DNA of 26,014 bases from JAVKDP01 sp040222185 (GCA_040222185.1 JAVKDP010000110.1:1-26014); one strand, 5' to 3'. Positions 7,499 to 15,640 are shown, numbered from the stretch's first letter. Notes: generated by a model not told the origin, from the sequence alone. Translations and numbers: made by a program.

Positions 7499-9409
7499 TT
7501 AATTGATATTGAATCGAACACCAAGCTTGGCTGAAATTCCAGTGGTCGCAAAACCAAATGTTTCTGTATAGTCTTCATTTAGAAGGTTCTTTATATCGCC
7601 AAAGAGAACAAACTTACCTTCTGAGAGTTGGTATTCTGTATGCAGGTTAACATTGGTATAGGAATCCAGGGTTACATTGCTTCCTACTGAGAAGTCCGTA
7701 TCTGGTCTTTCTCCAACATAGTCAGCAGAAATATTTATAAATAGGTTGTCAATCAATGTAAGGTCTGCTCCTATACCAATACTATGTTTAGGCCTGCGGA
7801 TCAGGTCTTTACTTTTAGTTGTTCCACCTGAACCGTCGTCTGAAATAGTTTCACCTTCCAGGTAGGTATAGTTCACATTAATACTGGCCTGATTATTTAC
7901 AATCCAGTCGGTTCCAATCTCAACACCGTAGAAGTTTTGCTCGTCAAGGTTATAGAAGGATCCGGATAGAAAATCTGATGCAAACTGGAATACAATTACG
8001 TCTTCAATTTTCCGGTTAAAAAACTGGAATCTTGCTACCAGGCTCTCATCAATAAACCGCGACTCAAGCCCAAGCTCAATCGAGAAACTTTTTTGGGGAT
8101 CAAGATCTTCATTACCCCCATAAGCACCAGGACTAAATAGCTCATTCAGAGTAGGGGCTTTAAAACCTGTGCTGGCTGAGAATAAAAGCTTGTTGCTGTC
8201 ATTAATGTTGTAAGATGGAGAAAAGCTAAAAGTTGAGTTATTACCATATTCAGTATGGCTGTTTAATCGATATCCGAGCTCAGCATTAAACCCTTCTAAG
8301 TCGCGAATGAAGAATGTAGCGTAGGGACTTAGAATCTGCGCTGTTGCTTTAATACCTCCGTTCGTTCTACCAGGTAAAATATTACTCTGATAATTTACAC
8401 CACCTAGTACCTGGTAATTTTCCTGGAGGTTATAGGTAGCATAGGTATCAGTATTATGAAACTGACCTTCCGCACTAAAAGGTCCAAATGCACTAACAAA
8501 ATTTCTTTCTGTTTGAGTGTATTGGTAATCACTTCTTAACCTGAAATTCTCATTGGTATATGTTAACTGAGAACCCGCATTGATAACCTTAAGGTCAAAA
8601 GTATTATCTGCGTCTAAAAATGCACCGCCGTCATAATCAGCATCAAGAAAGGTGTAATTCCAGAAAGGGCGAAATGAAAATTCATCACTAAGATTAAAGT
8701 TTAAATGAGCTGAGAATGCGTCCCTGACAAACCCGTCTTCATCAAAATCATTGTCTCCGGTAGCGTCTTTTGCTTCACTAATTCCATCGCTTGAATCTCT
8801 GGAGTACCTGAAACTGTAATTTACCGCGTCATCGAGTGTTCCATTGGCTCCAAGTGAACCTTCAAAAGTATTAAATGACCCATAAGCCAATGAACCATTC
8901 AGGTTATACTGATTTACGGAGCTCTTTTTTGTGATAATATTAATTACGCCAGCAATAGCATCTGTACCATATAAAGTGGATTGACTTCCTTTTACGATTT
9001 CGATACGCTCTATATCATTTGTTGGAAGTAATCTCAGATCATATGCTCCGCCACTTCCTGATGGATCATTTACCGCAATTCCGTCAATAAGAATCAAAGT
9101 GTATTGCCCTGTTGCTCCTTGTAAGTATACTCCTGTAGTACCACTTGGATTTCCATAGGCATTATTAATTGTGATGCCACTTTGTGCATTAAGTAACTGG
9201 GCAACGGTACTACCAGAACTACGCTCGATTTCCTTTTGGTCAATGATAAGAACAGATTTGGTAGTCTCTCTTTCAGATTGAGGTATTTTTGAAGCTGTTA
9301 CCGTTAAGGTTTCTAATTCCAGGGAATCAGAAACTTGAGAATTGGTTTGTGCTTGTGACAATGAGGTGCACAAAAAGACCCCAACTAGGATTAAGTAGAT
9401 TTTGCTCAT
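7499..9409 (-). CDS. btuB: TonB-dependent outer-membrane cobalamin receptor
   Basis: A 636-aa outer-membrane receptor that takes up corrinoids using TonB/ExbBD energy. A signal peptide (MSKIYLILVGVFLCTSLSQA, cleavage near residue 20-21) is followed by a TonB-box-like LETLTVTAS (32-40). Then comes the plug domain with STVAQLLNAQSGI, QGATGQYTLILIDGI and IERIEIVKGSQSTLYGTDAIAGVINIIT, then a beta-barrel rich in alternating aromatic strands up to the C-terminal strand GVRFNIN. The size and plug wording are BtuB-like. It is the first gene after the cobalamin riboswitch, which supports the substrate. The Shine-Dalgarno is weak (TATACCT before ATG), as is common in this phylum. Confidence 0.93.
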   Translation of the reverse strand: MSKIYLILVGVFLCTSLSQAQTNSQVSDSLELETLTVTASKIPQSERETTKSVLIIDQKEIERSSGSTVAQLLNAQSGITINNAYGNPSGTTGVYLQGATGQYTLILIDGIAVNDPSGSGGAYDLRLLPTNDIERIEIVKGSQSTLYGTDAIAGVINIITKKSSVNQYNLNGSLAYGSFNTFEGSLGANGTLDDAVNYSFRYSRDSSDGISEAKDATGDNDFDEDGFVRDAFSAHLNFNLSDEFSFRPFWNYTFLDADYDGGAFLDADNTFDLKVINAGSQLTYTNENFRLRSDYQYTQTERNFVSAFGPFSAEGQFHNTDTYATYNLQENYQVLGGVNYQSNILPGRTNGGIKATAQILSPYATFFIRDLEGFNAELGYRLNSHTEYGNNSTFSFSPSYNINDSNKLLFSASTGFKAPTLNELFSPGAYGGNEDLDPQKSFSIELGLESRFIDESLVARFQFFNRKIEDVIVFQFASDFLSGSFYNLDEQNFYGVEIGTDWIVNNQASINVNYTYLEGETISDDGSGGTTKSKDLIRRPKHSIGIGADLTLIDNLFINISADYVGERPDTDFSVGSNVTLDSYTNVNLHTEYQLSEGKFVLFGDIKNLLNEDYTETFGFATTGISAKLGVRFNIN

Positions 9410-9559
9410 AGGTATATATTTTAAAAATTAATTGTTAACCAATGAGCTTTCGGTTTATAAAAAAAGTAGGGTTTACGGTAAGTGTTGGCAGATATATAGA
9501 GCCGACAAATTATCATATTCCCGGCCCTTCCTCCGAAAGCCTGTGAATGTACATGCAGA

Positions 9560-9715
9560 TAGGCAGGTCTTCTGACTTGTTCGACTTCAAAAAGCCTTCC
9601 CAATCCGAACATTCGGAAAAGTGGCATAGATATTTTGAAGCATTTCGAACTTACAGCTACGGGGATAGTCTCGGATTTACACCGAATTCCCTTTTAATCT
9701 TCTCACCAAAGTAAG
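9560..9715 (-). ncRNA. Cobalamin (B12) riboswitch controlling the btuB-cob operon
   Basis: On the minus strand the leader shows the conserved blocks of the cobalamin riboswitch in order: GGTGAGAAG, AAAAGGGAA, GGTGTAAATCC, GACTATCCCCGTAGCTGTAA, GCCACT, GGGAAGG, and the B12 box AGTCAGAAGACCTGCC (about 9562-9577). It begins about 20 nt after the predicted transcription start and ends about 150 nt before btuB. The aptamer is expected to bind adenosyl- or methylcobalamin and turn the operon down. The switching element between 9410 and 9560 is unclear: I see no standard hairpin plus T-run, so translational control is more likely than termination. Confidence 0.96.
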
Positions 9716-9735
9716 AAGAAACCTAATGCGCAGAA

Positions 9736-9764
9736 ATAGTAAGGTGAAATAGGGAGGATGTCAA
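9736..9764 (-). promoter_or_regulatory. Sigma70-like promoter of the B12 operon
   Basis: On the minus strand TTGACA (9759-9764) and TACTAT (9736-9741) are separated by 17 bp, an almost perfect sigma70 arrangement. Transcription would start near 9729, about 15-20 nt before the riboswitch. The B12 genes that follow have no gap long enough for another obvious promoter. Confidence 0.75.
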
Positions 9765-9822
9765 TTATTACATTGTTAAATACCGCAGTAAAGCATTAAG
9801 GCTTATAGAATTACATTAAACC

Positions 9823-11481
9823 CTACTCAGCAGAGGTTCTAACCGTTTTATGATGCTTTGCGTAATTCACATCCAGGATATCAAGCCTTTTAAATTGTCC
9901 CTGGAGTCGTTTCAGGAAGTTATCCCAGTCCCTTTCATTGGGCTGATCCCACAATACTTCAGAAAGGGCAATAGCCCGGGGAAAGGCCATGTATTCTACT
10001 TTTTCTCCCGAATGCATGTATTCGGTCCATACATTACCCTGGGCACCTAATATATATTTAGCTTCTTCCTCAGTCAGTTCTGAAGGGACGGGCTCATAAC
10101 CATATACATCTTGTAGCGTAGTTAATCCACCAATAGCAATCGGTTCATTTTCAGTGGGTTCCGATTGGAAGTGATCAAAGTAATTAGAAGCATTTGGAGA
10201 CATGATAACGTTATGCTGCATTTTTGCCGCTTCAATACCGCCCGATTCTCCTCTCCAGCTCATTACAGTAGCCTGGGGAGCTAATCCGCCTTCCATGATC
10301 TCATCCCAACCGATAATTTGCCGGCCTTTAGAGTTTAGGTATTTTTCAATACGCCCCACAAAATAGCTTTGAAGTTCGTGTTCGTCTTTCAAGCCTTCTC
10401 GCTTAATTACTTCCTGGGCTACCTCACTTTCTTCCCATTGCTTTTTTGGAGCTTCATCACCACCAATATGGATGTAGGTGCTTGGGAAGAGTTCAATTAC
10501 TTCATCCAACACATCTTCCAGGAAATCAAAAGTTTCCTCTTTGGGGCAGTATATATCCTCAAACACCCCCCATGTAGTAGCCACCTGTACTTCTTTTTCA
10601 AAACATCCGAATTCAGGATAGGCAGCAAGGGCTGCACTGGAATGCCCTGGAAGTTCTATCTCAGGTATTACGGTGATAAACCTTTTAGAAGCATAAGCTA
10701 CGATTTCTTTCACTTCTTCCTGGGTATAGTATCCGCCATATCGAATCCCATCATATTTACCGGACCCATAATTGCCAATTAATGTTGAATCTCTCCAGGC
10801 TCCGATTTCTGTCAATTTTGGATATTTCTTAATCTCAATTCTCCAGCCTTGATCTTCAGTTAAATGCCAATGGAATCGGTTGAATTTATACATTGCCAGT
10901 AGGTCGATATACTTTTTCACAAACTCAACAGGAAAGAAATGACGTGCTACATCAAGGTGCATTCCCCGATATCCGAACCTGGGAAAATCTTTGATTTGTA
11001 CCTGGGGAATTTTCCACTCTAATACATTAGGTACTAAAGATGGATCATTATACTCAATTTCAGGAGGGAGCAGTTGGCGTAAGGTTTGAACTCCATAAAA
11101 GACACCAGCTGAAGTTCGGGCTTTAATGCTTATTTGATCTTCTCCGACAATTAATTCGTATGCTTCATCATTTTCGTAATTCCCAATAGGGTCAATAACC
11201 AGGTTAATGGATTTTGGTGGTATCAGTTCCCGGAATGTTTCTATAGGATAACCTTTCCAGTTCGTGACAAATAGAATACTATTCAAATACTCAGCTACTC
11301 CTGATAAATCCTGTTCTTTGGAATCAAATAGTGTGATTTTTAAATCATCTGAAAAAGTGAAGTTCCCCGATTTAAAATCAACAGATATAGGTTTGGGTAC
11401 TATTAATGCCTCCTGAAAGGAGTAAATCTTTGGATTAGCGGATAAAATAAAAACAGCACAGAGTATGAAAATACGAGTCAT
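9823..11481 (-). CDS. Secreted GH20 beta-N-acetylhexosaminidase
   Basis: Cleaves terminal N-acetylglucosamine or N-acetylgalactosamine from chitin- or glycan-derived oligosaccharides. The 552-aa protein has a signal peptide (residues 1 to about 22) and a GH20b-type N-terminal domain (about 25-165). The catalytic barrel begins at RFGYRGMHLDVARHF (168-182). Conserved parts are FHWHLTEDQGWRIEIKKYP, IPEIELPGHSSAAL, and HIGGDEAPK with the catalytic Asp342-Glu343 pair, then VMSWRGESGG and AQGNVWTEYM. These indicate a complete, probably active substrate-assisted enzyme that is periplasmic or exported; there is no T9SS tail. It stands alone, divergent from the antiporter gene and just upstream of the B12 operon promoter, with no evident link to B12. 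Confidence 0.93.
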   Translation of the reverse strand: MTRIFILCAVFILSANPKIYSFQEALIVPKPISVDFKSGNFTFSDDLKITLFDSKEQDLSGVAEYLNSILFVTNWKGYPIETFRELIPPKSINLVIDPIGNYENDEAYELIVGEDQISIKARTSAGVFYGVQTLRQLLPPEIEYNDPSLVPNVLEWKIPQVQIKDFPRFGYRGMHLDVARHFFPVEFVKKYIDLLAMYKFNRFHWHLTEDQGWRIEIKKYPKLTEIGAWRDSTLIGNYGSGKYDGIRYGGYYTQEEVKEIVAYASKRFITVIPEIELPGHSSAALAAYPEFGCFEKEVQVATTWGVFEDIYCPKEETFDFLEDVLDEVIELFPSTYIHIGGDEAPKKQWEESEVAQEVIKREGLKDEHELQSYFVGRIEKYLNSKGRQIIGWDEIMEGGLAPQATVMSWRGESGGIEAAKMQHNVIMSPNASNYFDHFQSEPTENEPIAIGGLTTLQDVYGYEPVPSELTEEEAKYILGAQGNVWTEYMHSGEKVEYMAFPRAIALSEVLWDQPNERDWDNFLKRLQGQFKRLDILDVNYAKHHKTVRTSAE

Positions 11482-11559
11482 GGAGTATTGTTAGTTATGG
11501 CTTCAGTGTGCTAAAAGAACGGAATCTAGGCATCTTTTAAAAATGTGTTTATATACTTA

Positions 11560-11587
11560 TTTGTAAGCTCAAAATTCCGCATCTTTG
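11560..11587 (+). promoter_or_regulatory. Possible Bacteroidota-type promoter for the antiporter gene
   Basis: TTTG (11560-11563) and CATCTTTG (11580-11587) resemble the -33 TTG / -7 TAnnTTTG pattern of Bacteroidota promoters. The gap is somewhat short and one base of the -7 box is off. It lies 25 bp before the antiporter start in the 131-bp divergent region. Confidence 0.3.
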
Positions 11588-11612
11588 CACTCCAAACGAT
11601 GAACATCTCTCT

Positions 11613-12713
11613 ATGACCATACTATTATTTATTGCAGGCCTTATAGCTTTAATCGGCGGGGCAGAATTATTTTTAAAAGGAGTAGATCATTTTGGTTTAA
11701 AGTGGGGTGTTTCACCAGTTGTTATGGGGCTTACTGTAGTCGCTTTTGCAACAGGCGCACCAGAACTTGCAATCAGTATAAAAGCGGCATCAACAGGTAG
11801 TGCAGATCTTGTTTTAGGTAATATTATCGGAAGTAATATTGCCAATATTTTATTGATTCTTGGAATTGTAGCCGTCTTGAAGCCCATTAAAATTACACGT
11901 CGTATTATAAGGGTAGATGTTCCAATTGTGATTGGTGCCAGCTTACTTTTATTCGTGTTAGCTATGGATGGAATGCTTACAACTTTTGACGGGGTGGTGC
12001 TAATCATAGGTTTGTTAAGCTACTCGCTGTTCACTTTTTTCCAGATCAAAAAGGAAAGAAACAAAGGAGAAGGGGCAGAGATATTTGAATATGGTGAATC
12101 ACCAGATGAACTTGCATCCGGAGCTTACTTCTACATAAAAAATGTTGGGTTTCTTCTAATCGGCCTTACGCTGATTGTATTAGGAGCAAACTGGATGGTT
12201 GAAAGTGCTGTTACCATTGCACGATTATTAGGATTATCAGAGCTGGTGATTGGCCTAACCATTGTTTCGATTGGAACTTCGCTACCTGAAGTAGCAACCT
12301 CGGTTGCATCAGCCCGAAAAGGCAATGCTGATATCGCTGTAGCTAATGTGATGGGGAGTAACTTATATAATCTGTTATTAACACTGGGTCTAACGCTCAT
12401 CATTGCTCCAAATATATTGGATGTCTCAATCCAGGCTCTGAACCTGGACTTACCATTTATGGTAGCAGTTAGTATTGCCTGTATTCCAATTTTCATTGCC
12501 GGGTTTAATCTGACAAGAACAGATGGAATAATTTTCTTGTTCTACTATACTTCTTACCTGACTTACCTTGTGCTCGATGCGTATGAATCTCCAATTATCC
12601 CAACTACTGAAAAGGTATTCTTGTACGGAGTTTTACCAGCAACACTTATTTATATGATTTGGAGAGTAATACTTTACAGGAAACGTGTTAAAAGCGAGTT
12701 TTTTGTTCATTAA
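11613..12713 (+). CDS. Calcium/sodium antiporter (CaCA family, YrbG-like)
   Basis: A 366-aa inner-membrane exchanger expected to export Ca2+ in exchange for Na+ or H+. It has about ten membrane segments in two inverted halves. The two alpha-repeats are clear: VVMGLTVVAFATGAPEL with GNIIGSNIANILLILG (residues about 37-84), and VIGLTIVSIGTSLPEVATS with NVMGSNLYNLLLTLG (about 210-260). The GxxPE acidic residues (Glu51 in the first half and its counterpart in the second) that bind the cation are both present. The cytoplasmic loop between the halves is short, as in bacterial YrbG-like members. It is followed by nhaA in the same direction after 308 bp. Confidence 0.92.
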   Translation: MTILLFIAGLIALIGGAELFLKGVDHFGLKWGVSPVVMGLTVVAFATGAPELAISIKAASTGSADLVLGNIIGSNIANILLILGIVAVLKPIKITRRIIRVDVPIVIGASLLLFVLAMDGMLTTFDGVVLIIGLLSYSLFTFFQIKKERNKGEGAEIFEYGESPDELASGAYFYIKNVGFLLIGLTLIVLGANWMVESAVTIARLLGLSELVIGLTIVSIGTSLPEVATSVASARKGNADIAVANVMGSNLYNLLLTLGLTLIIAPNILDVSIQALNLDLPFMVAVSIACIPIFIAGFNLTRTDGIIFLFYYTSYLTYLVLDAYESPIIPTTEKVFLYGVLPATLIYMIWRVILYRKRVKSEFFVH

Positions 12714-12771
12714 GTAAAAAAGTGAAAAGTAAATCCAAATAAGCTTTAATCAGAACGGAGAGAGTGGTTTA

Positions 12772-12800
12772 TTGGTTGAGTCTTCATATAATTATAAAAT
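12772..12800 (+). promoter_or_regulatory. Possible sigma70-like promoter for nhaA
   Basis: TTGGTT (12772-12777) and TAAAAT (12795-12800) are 17 bp apart. If used, transcription would start near 12807 and leave a long 5' leader of about 215 nt before nhaA. Confidence 0.35.
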
Positions 12801-12840
12801 GCCTTTAACTCGAACAGCAAATATCATACACATATATCAT

Positions 12841-12971
12841 AACCTGAAAGCAGGTGGGGTTTTGTGCTGTCCGTGTATTCCTTTTTCGCCGGTATTAGAG
12901 TGTCCTCAACATCATTTTGAGGAACAGTTGATCCCTTAGGCCTATTTTGGGTTTTACTTTTTCATCAACTA
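12841..12971 (+). other. Structured leader candidate upstream of nhaA
   Basis: The 308-bp gap between the antiporter gene and nhaA has no plausible gene but has consecutive inverted repeats. They are ACCTG/CAGGT (12842-12846 with 12851-12855, four-base loop) and TGTCCTCAA/TTGAGG-A-ACA (12901-12909 with 12917-12926, seven-base loop and one bulge). A third is AGTTGAT/ATCAACT (12926-12932 with 12964-12970), which encloses CCC/GGG (12933-12935 with 12949-12951). None is followed by a T-run, so they do not look like terminators. The last helix ends about 50 nt before the nhaA start. I cannot match this to a named RNA class by eye. Confidence 0.45.
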
Positions 12972-13021
12972 CTAAATGGCTATCTGCCAGTTCTTATTTA
13001 CCTAATTAAATTTTAAAAACT

Positions 13022-14329
13022 ATGTCTCGGAGTTCTTCAGATTCACCTTTATCGCCGGTAATGGCGTTTATTAAAACTGAGTCTTTTTCAGGAATTTTAC
13101 TTTTGATTTCAGCTGTTCTTGCTTTGATAGTAGCGAACAGTCCGCTAGCTGATTTATATGCTCAATTATTTCAAACCAAACTTACGGTAGGCCTTGAAGG
13201 GGCTAATATTTCCAAACCGATAATCCTGTGGGTTAATGATGGTTTGATGGCTGTGTTCTTTCTATTGATTGGTTTAGAAATAAAGAGAGAAGTTAAATAT
13301 GGTGAGCTTTCAAGTTTACAGTCTGCCATTCTTCCTGTAATTGCCGCAATAGGAGGAGCACTTATACCTGGTTTAATATTTTTTGGCTTTAACGCAGGAA
13401 CTGAATTTGTAGACGGCTGGGCGATTGCCATTGCAACCGATATTGCATTTGCATTGGGTGTATTAGCGTTACTAGGCAGCAGGGTTCCCGTGTGGGCAAA
13501 GATATTTCTAACAGCGGTGGCTGTAGTAGATGACCTGATGGCAGTAGTAGTGATAGCTCTTTTCTATACAAGCAAAATCTCTGTAACGGCCCTGGCTGTA
13601 GCTGGAGTTACAATTGTAGTTTTACTGATTATGAACTTGTCGAACATTCGGTCAATAGGTTTGTATTTATTAGTAGGGCTGGTTCTCTGGGTAGCTGTCC
13701 TTAAATCAGGTGTTCATGCAACTATTGCGGGAGTAGTACTTGGATTTATGATTCCTGCATCTCCACATCCGGATAGAAAAAGGTTGCTTGAAAAGCTGGA
13801 AGAAGGGGTTCTTTTGTTGAAAGATGCTTTTTCAAGTAAAGACAAAGAAATGCGGGAAGTTGCAATGCATTCTATAGAAGATGGACTGGAAAAAATGGAA
13901 AGCCCTCTTCATAAACTGGAACACAGGCTTCATCCAATGGTTGCCTATTTCATTATGCCTGTTTTCGCTTTCGCAAATGCTGGTGTTGCATTATCAGCAG
14001 AGCAGGCGGTTGCAGCATTCTCATCTACTTTAACACTAGGGATTTTATTCGGGTTATTCCTGGGTAAGCAGATCGGGATTATGTTTTCGGTTTGGATTTC
14101 AAGCAAGTTGGGGCTTGTAAAGCTGCCAAAGTCAGATAAAGTCTGGACTATTTTCTATGGAATTGCCTGTTTAACCGGAATTGGTTTTACAATGTCGCTA
14201 TTTATTAGCGGGTTGTCATTTACTGATCCCACACTTATTGAGTATTCTAAAGTAGGTATTTTCGTTGCATCCCTGTTAAGTGGTTTGCTTGGGTATTTCT
14301 TCCTGAGGTCAAGACTGAAAGAAGCCTAA
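13022..14329 (+). CDS. nhaA: Na+/H+ antiporter NhaA
   Basis: Exports Na+ (or Li+) in exchange for protons across the inner membrane, for salt and alkaline-pH homeostasis. The 435-aa protein has about twelve membrane segments. The ion-binding aspartates are intact: Asp140 in ATDIAFALGVLAL and the Asp170-Asp171 pair in AVAVVDDLMAVVVIAL. Also typical are NDGLMAVFFLLIGLEIKRE (residues 72-90), VHATIAGVVLGFMIP, and FANAGV near the C-terminal half. It is longer than the 388-aa E. coli protein mainly because of a charged loop at about 255-305. There is no Shine-Dalgarno before the ATG; the upstream bases are AT-rich. A terminator hairpin follows. Confidence 0.96.
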   Translation: MSRSSSDSPLSPVMAFIKTESFSGILLLISAVLALIVANSPLADLYAQLFQTKLTVGLEGANISKPIILWVNDGLMAVFFLLIGLEIKREVKYGELSSLQSAILPVIAAIGGALIPGLIFFGFNAGTEFVDGWAIAIATDIAFALGVLALLGSRVPVWAKIFLTAVAVVDDLMAVVVIALFYTSKISVTALAVAGVTIVVLLIMNLSNIRSIGLYLLVGLVLWVAVLKSGVHATIAGVVLGFMIPASPHPDRKRLLEKLEEGVLLLKDAFSSKDKEMREVAMHSIEDGLEKMESPLHKLEHRLHPMVAYFIMPVFAFANAGVALSAEQAVAAFSSTLTLGILFGLFLGKQIGIMFSVWISSKLGLVKLPKSDKVWTIFYGIACLTGIGFTMSLFISGLSFTDPTLIEYSKVGIFVASLLSGLLGYFFLRSRLKEA

Positions 14330-14344
14330 AGGACATAATGAATT

Positions 14345-14383
14345 AAGAAGAGCTGATTATTTTTTAGCTCTTCTTTCTTTTTC
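14345..14383 (+). terminator. Terminator of nhaA, overlapping the end of the convergent gene
   Basis: AAGAAGAGCT (14345-14354) pairs with AGCTCTTCTT (14366-14375), a perfect 10-bp stem with an 11-base loop, followed by a T-rich tract. The stop codon of the opposite-strand glycosylase gene lies in the loop, so one arm is also coding sequence. It may act in both directions. Confidence 0.75.
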
Positions 14384-15304
14384 TTCTAATACCCAGTTTA
14401 CATACATGAATTCAAGGGCGGCACTTTCCTGGCCTTTCCAGCTAGAGATTAGCTGTTGAAATTCTTTTTCACTGGTATTATTTGGGTCCAGACCGTAACT
14501 CCATATAATCCATCGACGAAGGCCTTTTTCTTCTCCTTTCTGGAAATTACTGGGGAAGGATGCTTCGGTTTTTCCACGCATCATCATTAAGTCCTGCGCG
14601 GCTGTTGGGCCAATACCTTTAATCCCGGTTAGCAGCTCATAAGCAGTATCAGGATCTGAGTTGATAATCTCATCCATACTCATACTTCCGCTCACTATGC
14701 CATCTGCTAACTCTACCAGGTATTGTCCTTTACGAACTGTTGGGCCCAATTTTCTGATATTAGCCGGGTCAGCCTTCATCAATTGATGCGGACGTGGCCA
14801 GGAGGGGAGGGAACCTCCTTTATAGTCTAGAGCAGTTCCATAAGCTTCCCGAATTGCATACATCATCTTTTTTGCAGTAGGTTTGTGATTCATCTGCATT
14901 TCAACTATTCGGTTTTGAATGTCTTCAAACAAATTTGCTCGTGTCATTCTTTTAAGACCATATAAGCTACTTAGTTTTGACCCAAGTACAGGATCATTTG
15001 AAGCATTATCGTACAATGGACGAATATCCATTTCTGTTCCAAGGATTTTTGATAATCCTTTGCTTGCGATTTCAATCTCTTCTTTAGTAAGTGATTCTTT
15101 ACTCTCAATATTAAACTCCGGGTTATCCGGGTCGCCATTAAAGAAAACGGTTACAATAACGTCGTGATCACCAACAGGGATTGGACGGGTAAATCCTTCT
15201 TCGAATATAGTTTCCGGGTTATGTTCACGATCGAAGTAAGATTGTACATCAAGGCAAAGAAACCAGTCGTGTGGGGGAATGGATTTTAGAGTCCAGGAGC
15301 TCAT
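14357..15304 (-). CDS. AlkA-like HhH-GPD DNA glycosylase homologue, atypical active site
   Basis: A 315-aa protein of the helix-hairpin-helix GPD superfamily, closest in layout to 3-methyladenine DNA glycosylase II (AlkA). The N-terminal AlkA-like domain starts WTLKSIPPHDWFLCLDVQ, the glycosylase domain covers about 100-300, and the hairpin motif LLTGIKGIGPTAAQDLMMMRG is at 224-244. In AlkA relatives the hairpin is followed by FP-(G/D)-D with the catalytic aspartate. Here it reads SFPSNFQKGEEKGLRR (249-264), so the position is Asn253 or Glu259 depending on alignment, not Asp. The Trp of the usual GPWTA is also Thr. It may be inactive, DNA-binding only, or use Glu. It is a single gene, convergent with nhaA. 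Confidence 0.75.
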   Translation of the reverse strand: MSSWTLKSIPPHDWFLCLDVQSYFDREHNPETIFEEGFTRPIPVGDHDVIVTVFFNGDPDNPEFNIESKESLTKEEIEIASKGLSKILGTEMDIRPLYDNASNDPVLGSKLSSLYGLKRMTRANLFEDIQNRIVEMQMNHKPTAKKMMYAIREAYGTALDYKGGSLPSWPRPHQLMKADPANIRKLGPTVRKGQYLVELADGIVSGSMSMDEIINSDPDTAYELLTGIKGIGPTAAQDLMMMRGKTEASFPSNFQKGEEKGLRRWIIWSYGLDPNNTSEKEFQQLISSWKGQESAALEFMYVNWVLEEKERRAKK

Positions 15305-15335
15305 AAATGGAAATAAATTTTATAGATGAACAGTA

Positions 15336-15360
15336 GATAAGGAATCCTTATTTCCTTATC
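15336..15360 (-). terminator. Possible terminator after the first FG-GAP gene
   Basis: GATAAGGAA (15336-15344) pairs with TTCCTTATC (15352-15360), a 9-bp stem with a 7-base loop, 25 bp beyond the stop of the FG-GAP gene. No strong T-run follows on the minus strand, so it is only a candidate. Confidence 0.4.
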
Positions 15361-15385
15361 CACCATTCCCGTATTTCTATAATAT

Positions 15386-15640
15386 TTATTTAATCAGCAT
15401 CATTTTTTTAGTGCTGGTAAAGTCATTCACTTCCAGGCGGTAGAAGTAGAACCCGGAAGAAAGGGCAGAGGCATCAAAAGTTGATGAATAAGATCCTGAA
15501 TTTTGTGTTTCATTCACCAACACCTGGACTGCCTGCCCAAGTAAGTTATAAATGGTCAACGTAACCAAACCGGCTTCTTTAACCTGGTAACTTATAGTAG
15601 TTGATGGGTTGAAAGGGTTCGGATAGTTCTGGTTGAGTTT
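15386..15640 (-). repeat. Near-identical 3' sorting-domain segment, copy 1
   Basis: From the stop codon inward, 255 bp match 20648-20902 with about 13 differences by eye, and 15561-15640 is identical over 80 bp. The similarity stops abruptly upstream of the NQNYPNPF codons. It encodes the T9SS sorting domain. Confidence 0.9.

Noticed and set aside
9446..9540. Inverted repeat GCTTTCGG/CCGAAAGC with a nearby T7 run as a riboswitch terminator
   Set aside because: The arms are about 80 nt apart and the T-run lies inside the loop rather than after the second arm, so it does not form a standard intrinsic terminator.
9421..9627. 68-aa open frame on the minus strand upstream of btuB
   Set aside because: It lies across the cobalamin riboswitch and its downstream leader; its codons follow the RNA's conserved blocks and it has no protein-like pattern.
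10369..10782. 137-aa open frame on the plus strand
   Set aside because: It is antisense to the catalytic domain of the GH20 enzyme, whose motifs are intact in the other frame.
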